A DNA stretch of 64,000 nt from Nocardia brasiliensis ATCC 700358. Its GTDB lineage: Bacteria > Actinomycetota > Actinomycetes > Mycobacteriales > Mycobacteriaceae. Where the stretch lies: positions 4,960,001 to 5,024,000 of the forward strand of contig NC_018681.1 of NCBI RefSeq assembly GCF_000250675.2, in the 5' to 3' direction. The position numbers and the translations under genes were made by a program. The notes below the pieces were generated by a model. That model had not been told where the DNA came from. It saw only the letters and a list, made by a program, of their open reading frames with translations, and did not search any database. Positions 51,205 through 59,833 of the stretch are shown here, piece after piece (the stretch's first letter is position 1; the number at the start of each line of letters is the position of its first letter).

Positions 51205-51873
51205 ATGAATAGATTTCGCGCGGGCAACCGCGGCGTACGAGCTGCCGGGCTCGGTGTCGTGGCGACTGTGGCGCTCGGGTTGTCGGCTACCGGTGCGGCG
51301 CACGCCGACACCTTTGTGCCGCTACCGGACGGGGAACGACTCGGCCCCGGCGTGAAGATCAGTCGCACACAGGAAAGCGCGCTGGTCTCGCCGTCGCTGG
51401 CGGCCAACGGCGCCGGACGCGTCGCGTGGCTGACCGGGACGGTGACCGCGGACGTGACGACGACCCCGCAGGGCAAACCCGGACCCAACAACGGCGCCAA
51501 GAACGCGCCAGGCACCAACAACTCCTCGACGCACGGAGCGTCGCGGCTCAGCACGGGCTATATCGTCGGCTGCCAGGTCAGTATCAGCGACAACGCCATT
51601 TCCGCGGGCTTGTCCGCCGGCGTCAACGTCACCAGCGGAAAAGTGGGTGGCTCGATCGGCCTGAAGCTCGGGCCCGGCCAGGTGAGCTTCGTCGATATCG
51701 AGGGCAAGGACATCCTGCGCCCCGGCAGCTACTCGATCGAGTACCGCGATGTCGAAATACAGATCCAGGGCTGTGCGGGCTACGCGCAGGCGCGTTCGTA
51801 CACGGTGGCCGAGATCATCGGCGACAACTACGCCAAGGTCTCCCTCTACGGCCAGCCGTTCAGCATCGGCTGA
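51205..51873 (+). CDS. MspA-family porin
   Basis: 222 residues. A Sec signal peptide (about 1-34) ends AHA-D, and the mature protein opens DTFVPLPDGE as in MspA. The C-terminus GCAGYAQARSYTVAEI and LYGQPFSIG is diagnostic. MspA-type proteins form an octameric pore through the mycolate outer membrane for small hydrophilic solutes. A polar Asn/Thr/Gly-rich insertion lies at about 86-110 (PGPNNGAKN). It is followed by a paralogue 48 nt downstream. ATG 51205 is chosen with GAGGG upstream; 51193 is possible. Confidence 0.92.
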   Translation: MNRFRAGNRGVRAAGLGVVATVALGLSATGAAHADTFVPLPDGERLGPGVKISRTQESALVSPSLAANGAGRVAWLTGTVTADVTTTPQGKPGPNNGAKNAPGTNNSSTHGASRLSTGYIVGCQVSISDNAISAGLSAGVNVTSGKVGGSIGLKLGPGQVSFVDIEGKDILRPGSYSIEYRDVEIQIQGCAGYAQARSYTVAEIIGDNYAKVSLYGQPFSIG

Positions 51874-51921
51874 CCCCGAAGCCCCACTCGCGCAACAGCA
51901 TTCGACCCCAAGGATTTCTCG

Positions 51922-52581
51922 ATGATCAATCGCACTGTGGCACGCCTGGCCACCGGCGTCGCCGCGACCGCGGCCCTCGGCCTGTGCCCCACCGCCGCCC
52001 ACGCCGACACCGTCGTCGCGCTGCCGGGCGGCGAGCTCACCAAGACGCTCTCGGACGGCACGGTGCTGACGGTCCGGCTGGTCGGCGAATCCGCCACCAT
52101 CAGCCCGTCCATGGGCGCCACCCCCGTCCACCGCAACGCGTGGGTGTCGGGCTCGGCACAGGTCGAACTGTCCGGCTCCGACGCTGTCGGCGGCAAAATC
52201 TATCCCGGCTACGTGGTGGGCTGCCAGGTCACGCTCAAAGGCGGCGGCGTGAACGGCGGCGTCGACGCCAAGACAGACTGGGAGGGCAAGAAACCGGAGA
52301 TCGGCGGCAAGGCGGGCGGCAACCTCACCCTCGGTCCCGGTCAAGCCAAGTCCCTGTATCTGCTCGACCAAGAAGAAGCCGACGACTTCGGCAACGAATC
52401 GCACAGCACCCGAAACAAATTCAAGGGCACGAGCGGCAGCGTCACCTGGGCCGACTCCACCATCGGCGTGCAAGGCTGTGCGGGCTACGCCCAGGCCCGC
52501 GCCTTCGTCCGCGTGAAAGTCGCCACCGCCACGGTGAATTCGGTGGTCACCCTGTGGGGACAGCCCTTCAGCATCGGTTGA
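51922..52581 (+). CDS. MspA-family porin, tandem paralogue
   Basis: 219 residues. A Sec signal peptide (about 1-28) ends AHA-D; the mature start DTVVALPGGE and the end GCAGYAQARAF ... LWGQPFSIG are MspA marks. It lacks the Asn-rich insertion of its neighbour but has a different charged, Lys/Asp/Glu-rich loop at about 112-165 (DAKTDWEGKK, DQEEADDFGNE). The loop divergence could alter pore selectivity, which is inference. Probably co-transcribed with the upstream porin. Confidence 0.92.
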   Translation: MINRTVARLATGVAATAALGLCPTAAHADTVVALPGGELTKTLSDGTVLTVRLVGESATISPSMGATPVHRNAWVSGSAQVELSGSDAVGGKIYPGYVVGCQVTLKGGGVNGGVDAKTDWEGKKPEIGGKAGGNLTLGPGQAKSLYLLDQEEADDFGNESHSTRNKFKGTSGSVTWADSTIGVQGCAGYAQARAFVRVKVATATVNSVVTLWGQPFSIG

Positions 52582-52731
52582 CGCACGGCGAGCCGGATCC
52601 GGCGGGATCACCGGATCCGCGGACTCGCCCGCCGAAGCGCGCCAACCCCTCATTCTCGGCGAGCACCATCTCCAATGTGCCGGCTCTGTTCGACTTCGAG
52701 CAAGGACAGTGACGGAGTGCCGGTCGTGAGC

Positions 52732-53562
52732 TCATCGACGCACTGGCGCTTGCCCTTTCACCGGTTCGCCGACCCGCACATGCCAGTTCATCCACGCGAA
52801 CAGCAGCAGGATGCACCCGGTGCCGACCAGTGGCGACGCGACGGCCGCCACCTGCACCGGGCTGGTGAGCACGAGCGCGACCCGCACCAGCGATTCCGCG
52901 ATGAGGCCGATCCCCCACACCGCGGCGACGGTGCGCTGCTGTCGCCGGAAGGCTCCCGACTGCCGCCAGGCTTCGTCCCAGCTGAGTCCGTCCGGGACGA
53001 AATCTCTTCGGATGTAATAGGTCAACGGCCGCCACAGCGCCAGCGACACCAGGATCACCGCGCCCATCACCGCGGTGATGATCGGGTCTTTGAGCAGCAC
53101 GACCGTGGCATTGCCGGTCAGCAGTCCGGCCAGGATGCCGAGCACGAATCGACTCAGCACGAGGACCGACAGCGCACCCACCCGGTGATGCCTGAGATAG
53201 CTCACCCCGACCCGCAGCGCGGAGACACCGCCGGCGGCGACGAGCGCGACGACATCGGAAACCCCCGCGAGCGTCAGCGCCAGGTAGGCGGCGTAAGGCA
53301 CCCCGACGTCGACCACGATCGTCTTGGCGACCAGCATTTTGGATGTCTTTGCCGGACTTGTTTTCTCATCCTCGAGCACGGTGATCGCACCGGCCGGGCA
53401 GCGCGTCACCGCGTCCCCGACCGCGAGCCGATGCGCGGGCGCCGGTCGCTCCGCCACGACACGGACCAGACCGGTGTCGTCGTCCTGGTCGAACACCGCC
53501 GCCGCGGCGAGCACACAGTTTCCCGACCCGATACACGCATTTCGATCCACCTGAATTCGCAT
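52732..53562 (-). CDS. ferredoxin fused to VC0807-like membrane domain
   Basis: 276 residues. Residues 1-65 are a P450-type ferredoxin with C10-x5-C16 and C55-P, three Cys as in [3Fe-4S] ferredoxins that serve bacterial P450s. Residues about 80-260 form about six hydrophobic helices resembling VC0807-family proteins (LAGVSDVVALVAAG, SRFVLGILAGLLTGN, AVILVSLALWRPLTYYIRRD). No signal peptide, so the ferredoxin faces the cytoplasm. The start ATG lies 6 nt after the P450 stop, so it is almost surely the electron donor of that P450, held at the membrane. Confidence 0.85.
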   Translation of the reverse strand: MRIQVDRNACIGSGNCVLAAAAVFDQDDDTGLVRVVAERPAPAHRLAVGDAVTRCPAGAITVLEDEKTSPAKTSKMLVAKTIVVDVGVPYAAYLALTLAGVSDVVALVAAGGVSALRVGVSYLRHHRVGALSVLVLSRFVLGILAGLLTGNATVVLLKDPIITAVMGAVILVSLALWRPLTYYIRRDFVPDGLSWDEAWRQSGAFRRQQRTVAAVWGIGLIAESLVRVALVLTSPVQVAAVASPLVGTGCILLLFAWMNWHVRVGEPVKGQAPVRR

Positions 53563-53568
53563 GCGCCA

Positions 53569-54786
53569 CTACCACCGCACCGGCAGCGACTGCACACCGT
53601 AGACGATGGAATCCGCCCGGAACACGAGTTCGTCCGGCGACACGGCCAAGCGCAGCGCGGGAAACCGGCGAGCCAGTTCCGGTAGCGCGATCCGCAGTTC
53701 CAGGCGGGCCAGGGGTGCGCCGACGCAGTGGTGGATGCCGTGACCGAAAGCCAGATGGCCGCTGGGCTTCCTGGAAATATCGAAGGTGTCACCGTCGGGC
53801 CCCAGCGCGGGATCGCGGTTCGCGCCGGGAATCGAACAGAGCACCATATCGCCCGCGGCGATCGTCTGGCCACCGACCACCGTGTCCCGCAGCGCCGTTC
53901 GCATACCGGGGTGATGCACGATAGAGAGATAGCGCAGCAGCTCCTCGACCGCCCGATCCGTACTGGCCGGATCGTCGCGCAGCAGCGTCCACTGGTCCGG
54001 ATGGTCGAGCAACAGCAGGGTGCTCAATGCCAGCATGCTCGCGGTGGTCTCGTGCCCGGCGAGCAGCAGCAGCGCGCCGATACCGACCAGATCCGCGTCG
54101 GAGAGCGCGGCGCCGTGCTCGCGAACGAGCATGCCCAGCAGATCCTCGCCCGGGTCGGCTCGTTGCCTGCGCACCAATTCGGCCATGTACCAGCGTGATT
54201 CGGCTCCAGCGGCGGCGCGTTCGACGGTGCTCAGCGACCGATCGAGCTGGGCGGCGCCCCACTGCTGGAATTCGGCGCGGTCGGCGTACGGCACGCCGAG
54301 CAGCTCGCAGATCACCAGCGACGGCACCGGCAGCGCGAAGCTCTGGACCAGGTCGACGGGACCGCCGTGCGCGGCCATCGCATCCAGGTGTTCCGCGACG
54401 ATCTGCGCGATGCGGGGTTGTAGCCTGCGCATCCGGGCGACCGTGAACTGCGGTGTCAGCACCCGGCGCAGGCGGGTGTGCTCCGGCGGATCGGCGACGA
54501 CGAGCGGCCCGGGTGCGACATCGGCCATCCGGGCGGCGGCCTGCGCGCCGAGCAGTCCGGCGAGGTGCTCGGCCATGCGATCGAACGAATTGCTGTACAG
54601 CGCAGCGTCGTTCAGCACCTGCCTGGCATCGTGGTAGCGGGTGACCAGCCACACCGGGACGGCCACCGGGCCCATCGGCAGCTCGACTCGGCTGACCGGC
54701 AGGGTTTCTCGGCGCCGTACGAGTTCGGCGGTCGGGTCGAATCGTTCTCGTCGTCGATAGAACGGTACGGAGGCGGTGTGCGTCAT
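53569..54786 (-). CDS. cytochrome P450 (class I)
   Basis: 405 residues. I-helix LLLLAGHETTAS, ExxR in VEELLRYL, heme loop FGHGIHHCVGAPLARLE with the Cys ligand. C-helix EHTRLRRVLTPQFT. A soluble monooxygenase of the CYP105-like group; its electron donor is encoded 6 nt downstream as a ferredoxin-membrane fusion. The ATG at 54786 is chosen; a GTG at 54804 is in frame. It lies directly after a doubled TetR-type operator, so it should be repressed until an inducer appears. Substrate unknown. Confidence 0.92.
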   Translation of the reverse strand: MTHTASVPFYRRRERFDPTAELVRRRETLPVSRVELPMGPVAVPVWLVTRYHDARQVLNDAALYSNSFDRMAEHLAGLLGAQAAARMADVAPGPLVVADPPEHTRLRRVLTPQFTVARMRRLQPRIAQIVAEHLDAMAAHGGPVDLVQSFALPVPSLVICELLGVPYADRAEFQQWGAAQLDRSLSTVERAAAGAESRWYMAELVRRQRADPGEDLLGMLVREHGAALSDADLVGIGALLLLAGHETTASMLALSTLLLLDHPDQWTLLRDDPASTDRAVEELLRYLSIVHHPGMRTALRDTVVGGQTIAAGDMVLCSIPGANRDPALGPDGDTFDISRKPSGHLAFGHGIHHCVGAPLARLELRIALPELARRFPALRLAVSPDELVFRADSIVYGVQSLPVRW

Positions 54787-54833
54787 CGATCGAATCCCAT
54801 TCACTCAGCACGCAGGAACGCGACAAATAAGCA

Positions 54834-54892
54834 AGAGTCGACTCTCACTTGTGTCGCTGCCCCGAAGGTAGCACAAGTGAGAGTCGACTCTC
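54834..54892. promoter_or_regulatory. doubled palindromic operator upstream of the P450
   Basis: Two copies of a 20-bp element in inverted orientation: 54834-54853 (AGAGTCGACTCTCACTTGTG) and its complement 54872-54891, with an 18-nt spacer. Each contains a self-palindrome, AGAGTCGACTCT, extended to GAGAGTCGACTCTC (54879-54892) in the right copy. It suits two TetR dimers, with the TetR gene just upstream. Confidence 0.8.
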
Positions 54893-54929
54893 GTTACAAG
54901 CCCGGACGGGCGTTCTGATCAGCGAGAAC

Positions 54930-55592
54930 TCAACGGCCGCGCGGTGATTCCGTGGCCGCGGCCGCATCGAACGGTGGCAACGCGGTGGCCGCGGCGGGCC
55001 GCATCGCGTCCAGCATCAGCGCGAGATAGCGCCGCCACCCCTCGACCGGTCCTCGTCCCGCACTGCCCATCCCGAGGAACATGGCGTCAGCGGCGCCGCC
55101 GAGCCGCTGCGCGCCGATCAACATCGTGGTCAACCGGGGCAGATCGGCGGCGACGAGATCGCCGCGCACCACCCCCGCATCCTGCGCCCGTCGCAGCACG
55201 ACACCGAACGCCTCGAAATACTGTGCGGCCAACCCGGAGAAGATATCCGGCGACTGCGCGGCCGCGATCGTGCGCTGCTCGTCCGCGGCCACCTCGAGCA
55301 CCACGGTCAGCATGTCGACCATCGCCTGCCACGGATCCGCGGTGTCCAGCGCCGCGGCGGCCACCGGCGCGATTGCCTCGTCGAAGCGCCGCGCGAGCAC
55401 GGCGTGAATCAATTCGTCCCGGCCCGCGAAATGCCGATACAGCGTTGCCTCACCCACTCCGGCACGCCGAGCGACCGCACTCAACTGCGCGTCCGGGCCG
55501 TGCTCGGCGAACACCGCCCGTGCGGCACCCAGAATGCGCTCGATGTTGCGGACCGCGTCGGCGCGCGGCCGCCGCTGAGGAGTCGAGACCAT
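54930..55592 (-). CDS. TetR-family transcriptional repressor
   Basis: 220 residues. N-terminal HTH at about 15-62: ILGAARAVFAEHGPDAQLSAVARRAGVGEATLYRHFAGRDEL (in pieces) is the classic TetR pattern with recognition helix ATLYRHF. The ligand-binding helical domain follows, with a Pro/Ala-rich tail. It lies directly upstream of the P450-ferredoxin genes on the same strand, with the doubled palindrome between, so it is almost certainly their repressor. Ligand unknown; a P450 substrate is a good guess. Confidence 0.9.
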   Translation of the reverse strand: MVSTPQRRPRADAVRNIERILGAARAVFAEHGPDAQLSAVARRAGVGEATLYRHFAGRDELIHAVLARRFDEAIAPVAAAALDTADPWQAMVDMLTVVLEVAADEQRTIAAAQSPDIFSGLAAQYFEAFGVVLRRAQDAGVVRGDLVAADLPRLTTMLIGAQRLGGAADAMFLGMGSAGRGPVEGWRRYLALMLDAMRPAAATALPPFDAAAATESPRGR

Positions 55593-55721
55593 GTCTCACC
55601 CTAGGCATGCGCACAGGCGCGCCCCTAACCTCCGGTTCTAGAGCAGGCCCGGTTCCCGCAACCACACCCCTACAGTTGAGCCTTGCGCTGAACAAACACG
55701 TGGCGAGCAGAAAGGGCGTGC

Positions 55722-56078
55722 ATGGGGATCGAAGGAGAGCGGCTGGGCCTGCCCGCGCTGTGGGCGGTGGCGGCCTGGGGCCTGATCGCGGCCGTGCTGT
55801 CGGCCCCGGTGGCGGCCGCCCTGGTCGGTGTGGTCTACCGGTTCCCGATCCCGTTCGGCGACCACGCGCAGGGTTTCGGCGAGGCGGGCAACGCGGCCAT
55901 GGCCTCGGTGTTCTATCTGGTCAAAGGCGAAGGATTCGTGCTCGCCGCGCTCGGCGGCGGTGCGGGCTACTTCATCGCGCGAGCCGGCGGGCCGGGGTTG
56001 CTGCGCGCGCTCATGCTCGCCGTCCTGGCGGCCTTCGGCCTGGCGCTGCTGGCCGCCCTCATTCTTGCCGTGCTGTAG
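55722..56078 (+). CDS. small multipass membrane protein
   Basis: 118 residues with three membrane helices: about 12-38, 60-82 and 92-117. The loop between 1 and 2 (RFPIPFGDHAQGFGEAGNAAMAS) has a His and a Gly-rich turn. Hypothetical DUF2567-like proteins of Nocardia/Mycobacterium look alike in size, but I cannot confirm the family. It is divergent from TetR and almost touches the convergent small gene at 56080. Confidence 0.6.
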   Translation: MGIEGERLGLPALWAVAAWGLIAAVLSAPVAAALVGVVYRFPIPFGDHAQGFGEAGNAAMASVFYLVKGEGFVLAALGGGAGYFIARAGGPGLLRALMLAVLAAFGLALLAALILAVL

Positions 56079-56079
56079 C

Positions 56080-56352
56080 TCAGGGCGTACAGGTGGATGC
56101 GCGGCCGCCCGGGCAGCCACCGGCGACACCGAGCGATCGGGCGGCGGAGGCTGTGCGAGTCGCCCGGCTGTGGTCGAGGCGATCGGCCAGCGAGGTCCGC
56201 CGGTGCGCCGACGCGCGCAGATAGGCGGTGATCCAGCGCCGTGCCGGGGAGTTCCGCGCCGGTTCCGCGCGCACCACCGGCGCTTCCGGCAGGGCCGAGT
56301 CGGCTTGCGCACGAACAGCTTTGACGGCCATGGTGGCCGCGACAGGATTCAT
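56080..56352 (-). CDS. small basic protein, unknown function
   Basis: 90 residues from the ATG at 56352 (AAAGGA 6 nt upstream). Arg/Ala-rich, with no known motif and a Cys near the end. It follows the LacI gene by 19 nt on the same strand, so would share its transcript. The composition is close to a random high-GC frame, so it may not be expressed; the good start signal is the main argument for it. Confidence 0.35.
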   Translation of the reverse strand: MNPVAATMAVKAVRAQADSALPEAPVVRAEPARNSPARRWITAYLRASAHRRTSLADRLDHSRATRTASAARSLGVAGGCPGGRASTCTP

Positions 56353-56371
56353 TGTCATTCCTTTCGGATCG

Positions 56372-57424
56372 TCAGCCGCGCACCGGTCCGGTGCTGGAGC
56401 GGACGATCAATTCGGTGGGCAGCACGACTCGTTCCTCGGTGTAATCGGGGTCGAGCAGCATGCGCCCGAGCAACTGACCCTTCAGCCGGATCGGTTGCCT
56501 GATCGTGGTGAGGCCGGCCGCCTCCGCGGCCGAGATGTCGTCGAAACCGGTGACCGAGATATCGCGCCCCGGGGTGAGTCCGCGCCGCCGCATGGCTTCG
56601 AGGACACCCAGCGCGAGCACGTCGCCCATGGCGGCGATCGCGGTGGGGCGGTCGCGCCGATCCAATACCAGTTCGGCGCCGGCGATTCCGGAGTCGACCG
56701 AGTTGTGGCCGCCGGAGACGACGGTGATCTCGGCATCCGGACCGAGACCGTCGCGCAGGCCACCGATCCGCAGCCGGGCGTTGTTGTAGAGCACCGACAG
56801 ATCGCTGATCTCGCGGACGCCCGGAGCGTCGCGGCCGCAGTCGACGACCGCGGCCACCCGGGTATGGCCGAGTTTCGCCAGATGCGCGCCGACCGCCTTG
56901 GTCGCGGCCGCCTCATCGATCACCACGCGGCGTCCCGGAAACTCGTCGTCGGAATGCGCGAACGGCAGACCACGGGCCGCGACCACGTCCAGCGCGGGAT
57001 GGCCCGGGTCGACGCAGTAGGCCGCGATCCCGTCGACCACCGCGTTGCGCACCGCCTCGACGGACTCCCGGATGGCCTGCTCGTCGGCGCCGAACTCATA
57101 GCGCGGCAACGGAATCAGCAGCAGGCCGGTGCTGGTGCGTTCGGCCACCTCGCTCAACCCGGCCAGCAGCCCGACCGCGAACGGGTCGGAGAACGCGTAG
57201 GACAGCTCTTCGGTGAGGATCAGGCCGATCGCACCGGCCCGCCGGCCGCGCAGCGTCCGCGCCGCCGCGTCGGGACCGGTGTAGCCCAGCTCCCGAGCCG
57301 CCTCGAAAATCCGTTCCCGCACCGCAGCCGAGAGCTGCTCGGGCCGGTTGTAGGCATTCGACACCGTCGACAGCGAGACCCCCACCGCCGCCGCAACGGA
57401 CTTCATGGTCGCTTTGGGTGGCAT
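56372..57424 (-). CDS. LacI/GalR-family regulator
   Basis: 350 residues. LacI HTH at about 5-55: ATMKSVAAAVGVSLSTVSNAYNRPEQLSAAVRERI (in pieces), with hinge helix LGYTGPDAAARTLRG. The ligand-binding domain (about 62-345) shows the periplasmic-binding-like fold. The start ATG 57424 has GGGGAG 9 nt upstream; a TTG at 57433 is less likely. A perfect 7-1-7 inverted repeat lies 30 nt upstream, so it probably represses itself. No sugar-utilisation operon is adjacent; the sugar or nucleoside effector is unknown. Confidence 0.88.
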   Translation of the reverse strand: MPPKATMKSVAAAVGVSLSTVSNAYNRPEQLSAAVRERIFEAARELGYTGPDAAARTLRGRRAGAIGLILTEELSYAFSDPFAVGLLAGLSEVAERTSTGLLLIPLPRYEFGADEQAIRESVEAVRNAVVDGIAAYCVDPGHPALDVVAARGLPFAHSDDEFPGRRVVIDEAAATKAVGAHLAKLGHTRVAAVVDCGRDAPGVREISDLSVLYNNARLRIGGLRDGLGPDAEITVVSGGHNSVDSGIAGAELVLDRRDRPTAIAAMGDVLALGVLEAMRRRGLTPGRDISVTGFDDISAAEAAGLTTIRQPIRLKGQLLGRMLLDPDYTEERVVLPTELIVRSSTGPVRG

Positions 57425-57453
57425 GCCGGACAACTCCCCACGGGCTACTGAAA

Positions 57454-57468
57454 CGTTCTACTAGAACG
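57454..57468. promoter_or_regulatory. LacI-family operator
   Basis: CGTTCTA-C-TAGAACG, perfect 15-bp inverted repeat with a single central base, the usual odd-centre layout of LacI/GalR sites. It is 30 nt upstream of the LacI start. Confidence 0.7.
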
Positions 57469-57568
57469 ATACAGAAGGCCGCGCCCAAAGGCCAGCGGGT
57501 TCTCCGCACCGCTTCGGCGGAAGCTGTCAGCGCAGCCGTGCCCGGATCACAGCAGCCGCGACTCTCGA

Positions 57569-59281
57569 CTATCGCGAAGGTTGACGGTGCCGCCGGCCCA
57601 CGTGCGCTTCGGACCGCATCCGGTCGACGATGTGCGGGTAGTGCAGCTCGAAAGCCGGGCGCTCGGAACGGATTCGGGGTAGCTCGTAGAAGTTGTGCCG
57701 TGGCGGCGGGCAGGTGGTGGCCCATTCCAGTGAGTTGCCGTAGCCCCACGGATCGTCCACGGTCACGACCTGCCCGTAGCGGTAGCTCTTGAAGACGTTC
57801 CACAGGAACGGGATCATCGACCCGCCCAGCACGAAGGCCCCGATCGTGGAAATCGTGTTGAGCGTGGTGAATCCGTCGCCGGGCAGGTAGTCGGCGTAGC
57901 GCCGCGGCATGCCGGCGTTCCCGAGCCAATGCTGGGCCAGGAACGTGAGGTGGAAGCCGAAGAAGGTGGTCCAGAAGTGCCATCTCGCGAGACGCTCGTC
58001 GGCCATCCGGCCGGTGATCTTCGGGAACCAGAAGTAGATACCGGCGAAGGTGGCGAACACGACGGTGCCGAACAACGTGTAATGGAAGTGCGCGACCACG
58101 AAATACGTGTCGCTGATGTGGAAGTCCAGCGGCGGGCTGGCCAGGATCACACCGGACAGACCACCGAAAAGGAAGGTCACCAGGAAGCCGAGCGAGAACA
58201 GCATCGGTGATTCGAAGGTCAGCTGACCGCGCCACATGGTGCCGATCCAGTTGAAGAACTTCACCCCCGTCGGCACTGCGATCAAGAACGTCATCAACGA
58301 AAACCAGGGCAGCAGAACGGCTCCCGTGGCGTACATGTGATGCGCCCACACCGCCACCGACAGCGCCGCGATCCCCAACGTCGCATACACCAGTGCCGTG
58401 TAACCGAAGATCGGTTTCCGCGCGAACACCGGAAAGATCTCGGACACGATGCCGAAGAACGGCAACGCGATGACATAGACCTCGGGATGACCGAAGAACC
58501 AGAACAGATGCTGGAACAGGATGACCCCGCCGGTCGCCGGATCGTAGATGTGCCCGCCGAGATGCCGGTCGTAGAACAGCGCCAGTGCCGCCGCGGTCAG
58601 CAGCGGAAACACCATCAGCATCAGCACACTCGCCACGACGACGTTCCAGGTGAAGATCGGCAACCGGAACATCGTCATACCCGGGGCACGCAGGCACACC
58701 ACCGTGGTGATCATGTTCACCCCACCCAGAATCGTGCCGAGGCCCGAGACCCCCACACCGAGAATCCACAGATCCGCACCCACCCCCGGCGAGTGGATGA
58801 TGTCGGTCAGCGGCACATACGCCGTCCAACCGAAATCGGCGGCGCCACCCGGCGTCACGAAACCGGCGGTCGCCATCGAAGCACCGAACAGATAGAGCCA
58901 ATAGCTCAACGCGTTCAACCGCGGAAACGCCACATCCGGAGCCCCGATCTGCAACGGCACCAAGATATTCGCGAACCCGAAGATGATCGAAGTCGCATAG
59001 AACAGCAACATGATCGTGCCGTGCATGGTGAACAGCTGGTTGTACTGCTCCGGGGAAAGGAACTGCAGACCCGGCCGCGCCAGCTCACCGCGGATCAGCA
59101 ACCCCATGACACCCGCGATCAGAAAGAACGTCATCGAGGTCACCAGATACATCTGACCCAGCACCTTCGGATCGGTCGTGGTGACCATCCGATACAGCGC
59201 CGAACCCTTCGGCAACCGCCGCGCCGGATACGGCCGCCGCGCCACCAATTCCGGTTCCGGCTTGGGAGTTACCGCTGTCAC
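57569..59281 (-). CDS. ctaD: cytochrome c oxidase subunit I (aa3-type)
   Basis: 570-residue heme-copper oxidase subunit I with twelve membrane helices. Low-spin heme ligands lie in TMHGTIMLLF and HFHYTLFG; the binuclear centre has HPEVYVIALP (Cu His and its Tyr partner) and HHMYATG (two Cu His). It reduces O2 and pumps protons in the actinobacterial bc1-aa3 supercomplex. The GTG start at 59281 has GAGGAGG upstream. No other ctaC/E/F subunit genes are in the window, and ctaD is often a stand-alone gene in actinobacteria. A 552-nt intergenic region precedes it. Confidence 0.95.
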   Translation of the reverse strand: MTAVTPKPEPELVARRPYPARRLPKGSALYRMVTTTDPKVLGQMYLVTSMTFFLIAGVMGLLIRGELARPGLQFLSPEQYNQLFTMHGTIMLLFYATSIIFGFANILVPLQIGAPDVAFPRLNALSYWLYLFGASMATAGFVTPGGAADFGWTAYVPLTDIIHSPGVGADLWILGVGVSGLGTILGGVNMITTVVCLRAPGMTMFRLPIFTWNVVVASVLMLMVFPLLTAAALALFYDRHLGGHIYDPATGGVILFQHLFWFFGHPEVYVIALPFFGIVSEIFPVFARKPIFGYTALVYATLGIAALSVAVWAHHMYATGAVLLPWFSLMTFLIAVPTGVKFFNWIGTMWRGQLTFESPMLFSLGFLVTFLFGGLSGVILASPPLDFHISDTYFVVAHFHYTLFGTVVFATFAGIYFWFPKITGRMADERLARWHFWTTFFGFHLTFLAQHWLGNAGMPRRYADYLPGDGFTTLNTISTIGAFVLGGSMIPFLWNVFKSYRYGQVVTVDDPWGYGNSLEWATTCPPPRHNFYELPRIRSERPAFELHYPHIVDRMRSEAHVGRRHRQPSR

Positions 59282-59833
59282 CACACCCTCCTCACACCTC
59301 GGCGCAGGTCGCCGTCGGCCCGCGAACGACACGCGGCCGAGCCGACCGTAAACACCGGGCATCCCCCGAAAACACCCCCCTTGCAAAGGAAATGACCTTC
59401 GGCGACCCGTCCGATGACCTTCGTCCCCGCGCACGGGACCTGCTCGGCGGCGAAGTCGGACCGAAGGTCCGCCACAACCGGGACGAACGACTCTGCCCCT
59501 TGTCGCGCGGACGTCATAACCTGGTTCCGGTCAGCTGCTTTCGCCCGGCTGACCTGGCGCGAGCCCTACCCCACAGCATTCGGCCGCGCCGCTGTGTTGT
59601 TGCCGCCGGGGCCGATCCTTCCCTCGGCGGCAACAGCCGTGTCCAGGCGGAACGGCTCGGCCACAACGACTTCCGACGCAATGCGGCCGATCCCGCAGCG
59701 CCATCCGGCGAAAGCGGTGATCGAACGCGATTGATCGGCGATCCGCGGGGTACGGCTGATGAATGCGGGCAGCGCACTTCGCCGGGGCCCGCGCCGATTC
59801 AGCAGCAATTCCGCAGGGGAAGGAACGAACGCG
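59282..59833. other. 552-nt intergenic region with repeated GACCTTCG
   Basis: Between divergent ctaD and the split-barrel gene. ATGACCTTCG occurs at 59392-59401 and 59414-59423 (22 bp apart) and GACCTTCG recurs inverted at 59462-59469, where it forms a short hairpin CGGACC-GAA-GGTCCG. No gene is visible; it likely holds the ctaD promoter region. Confidence 0.5.
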
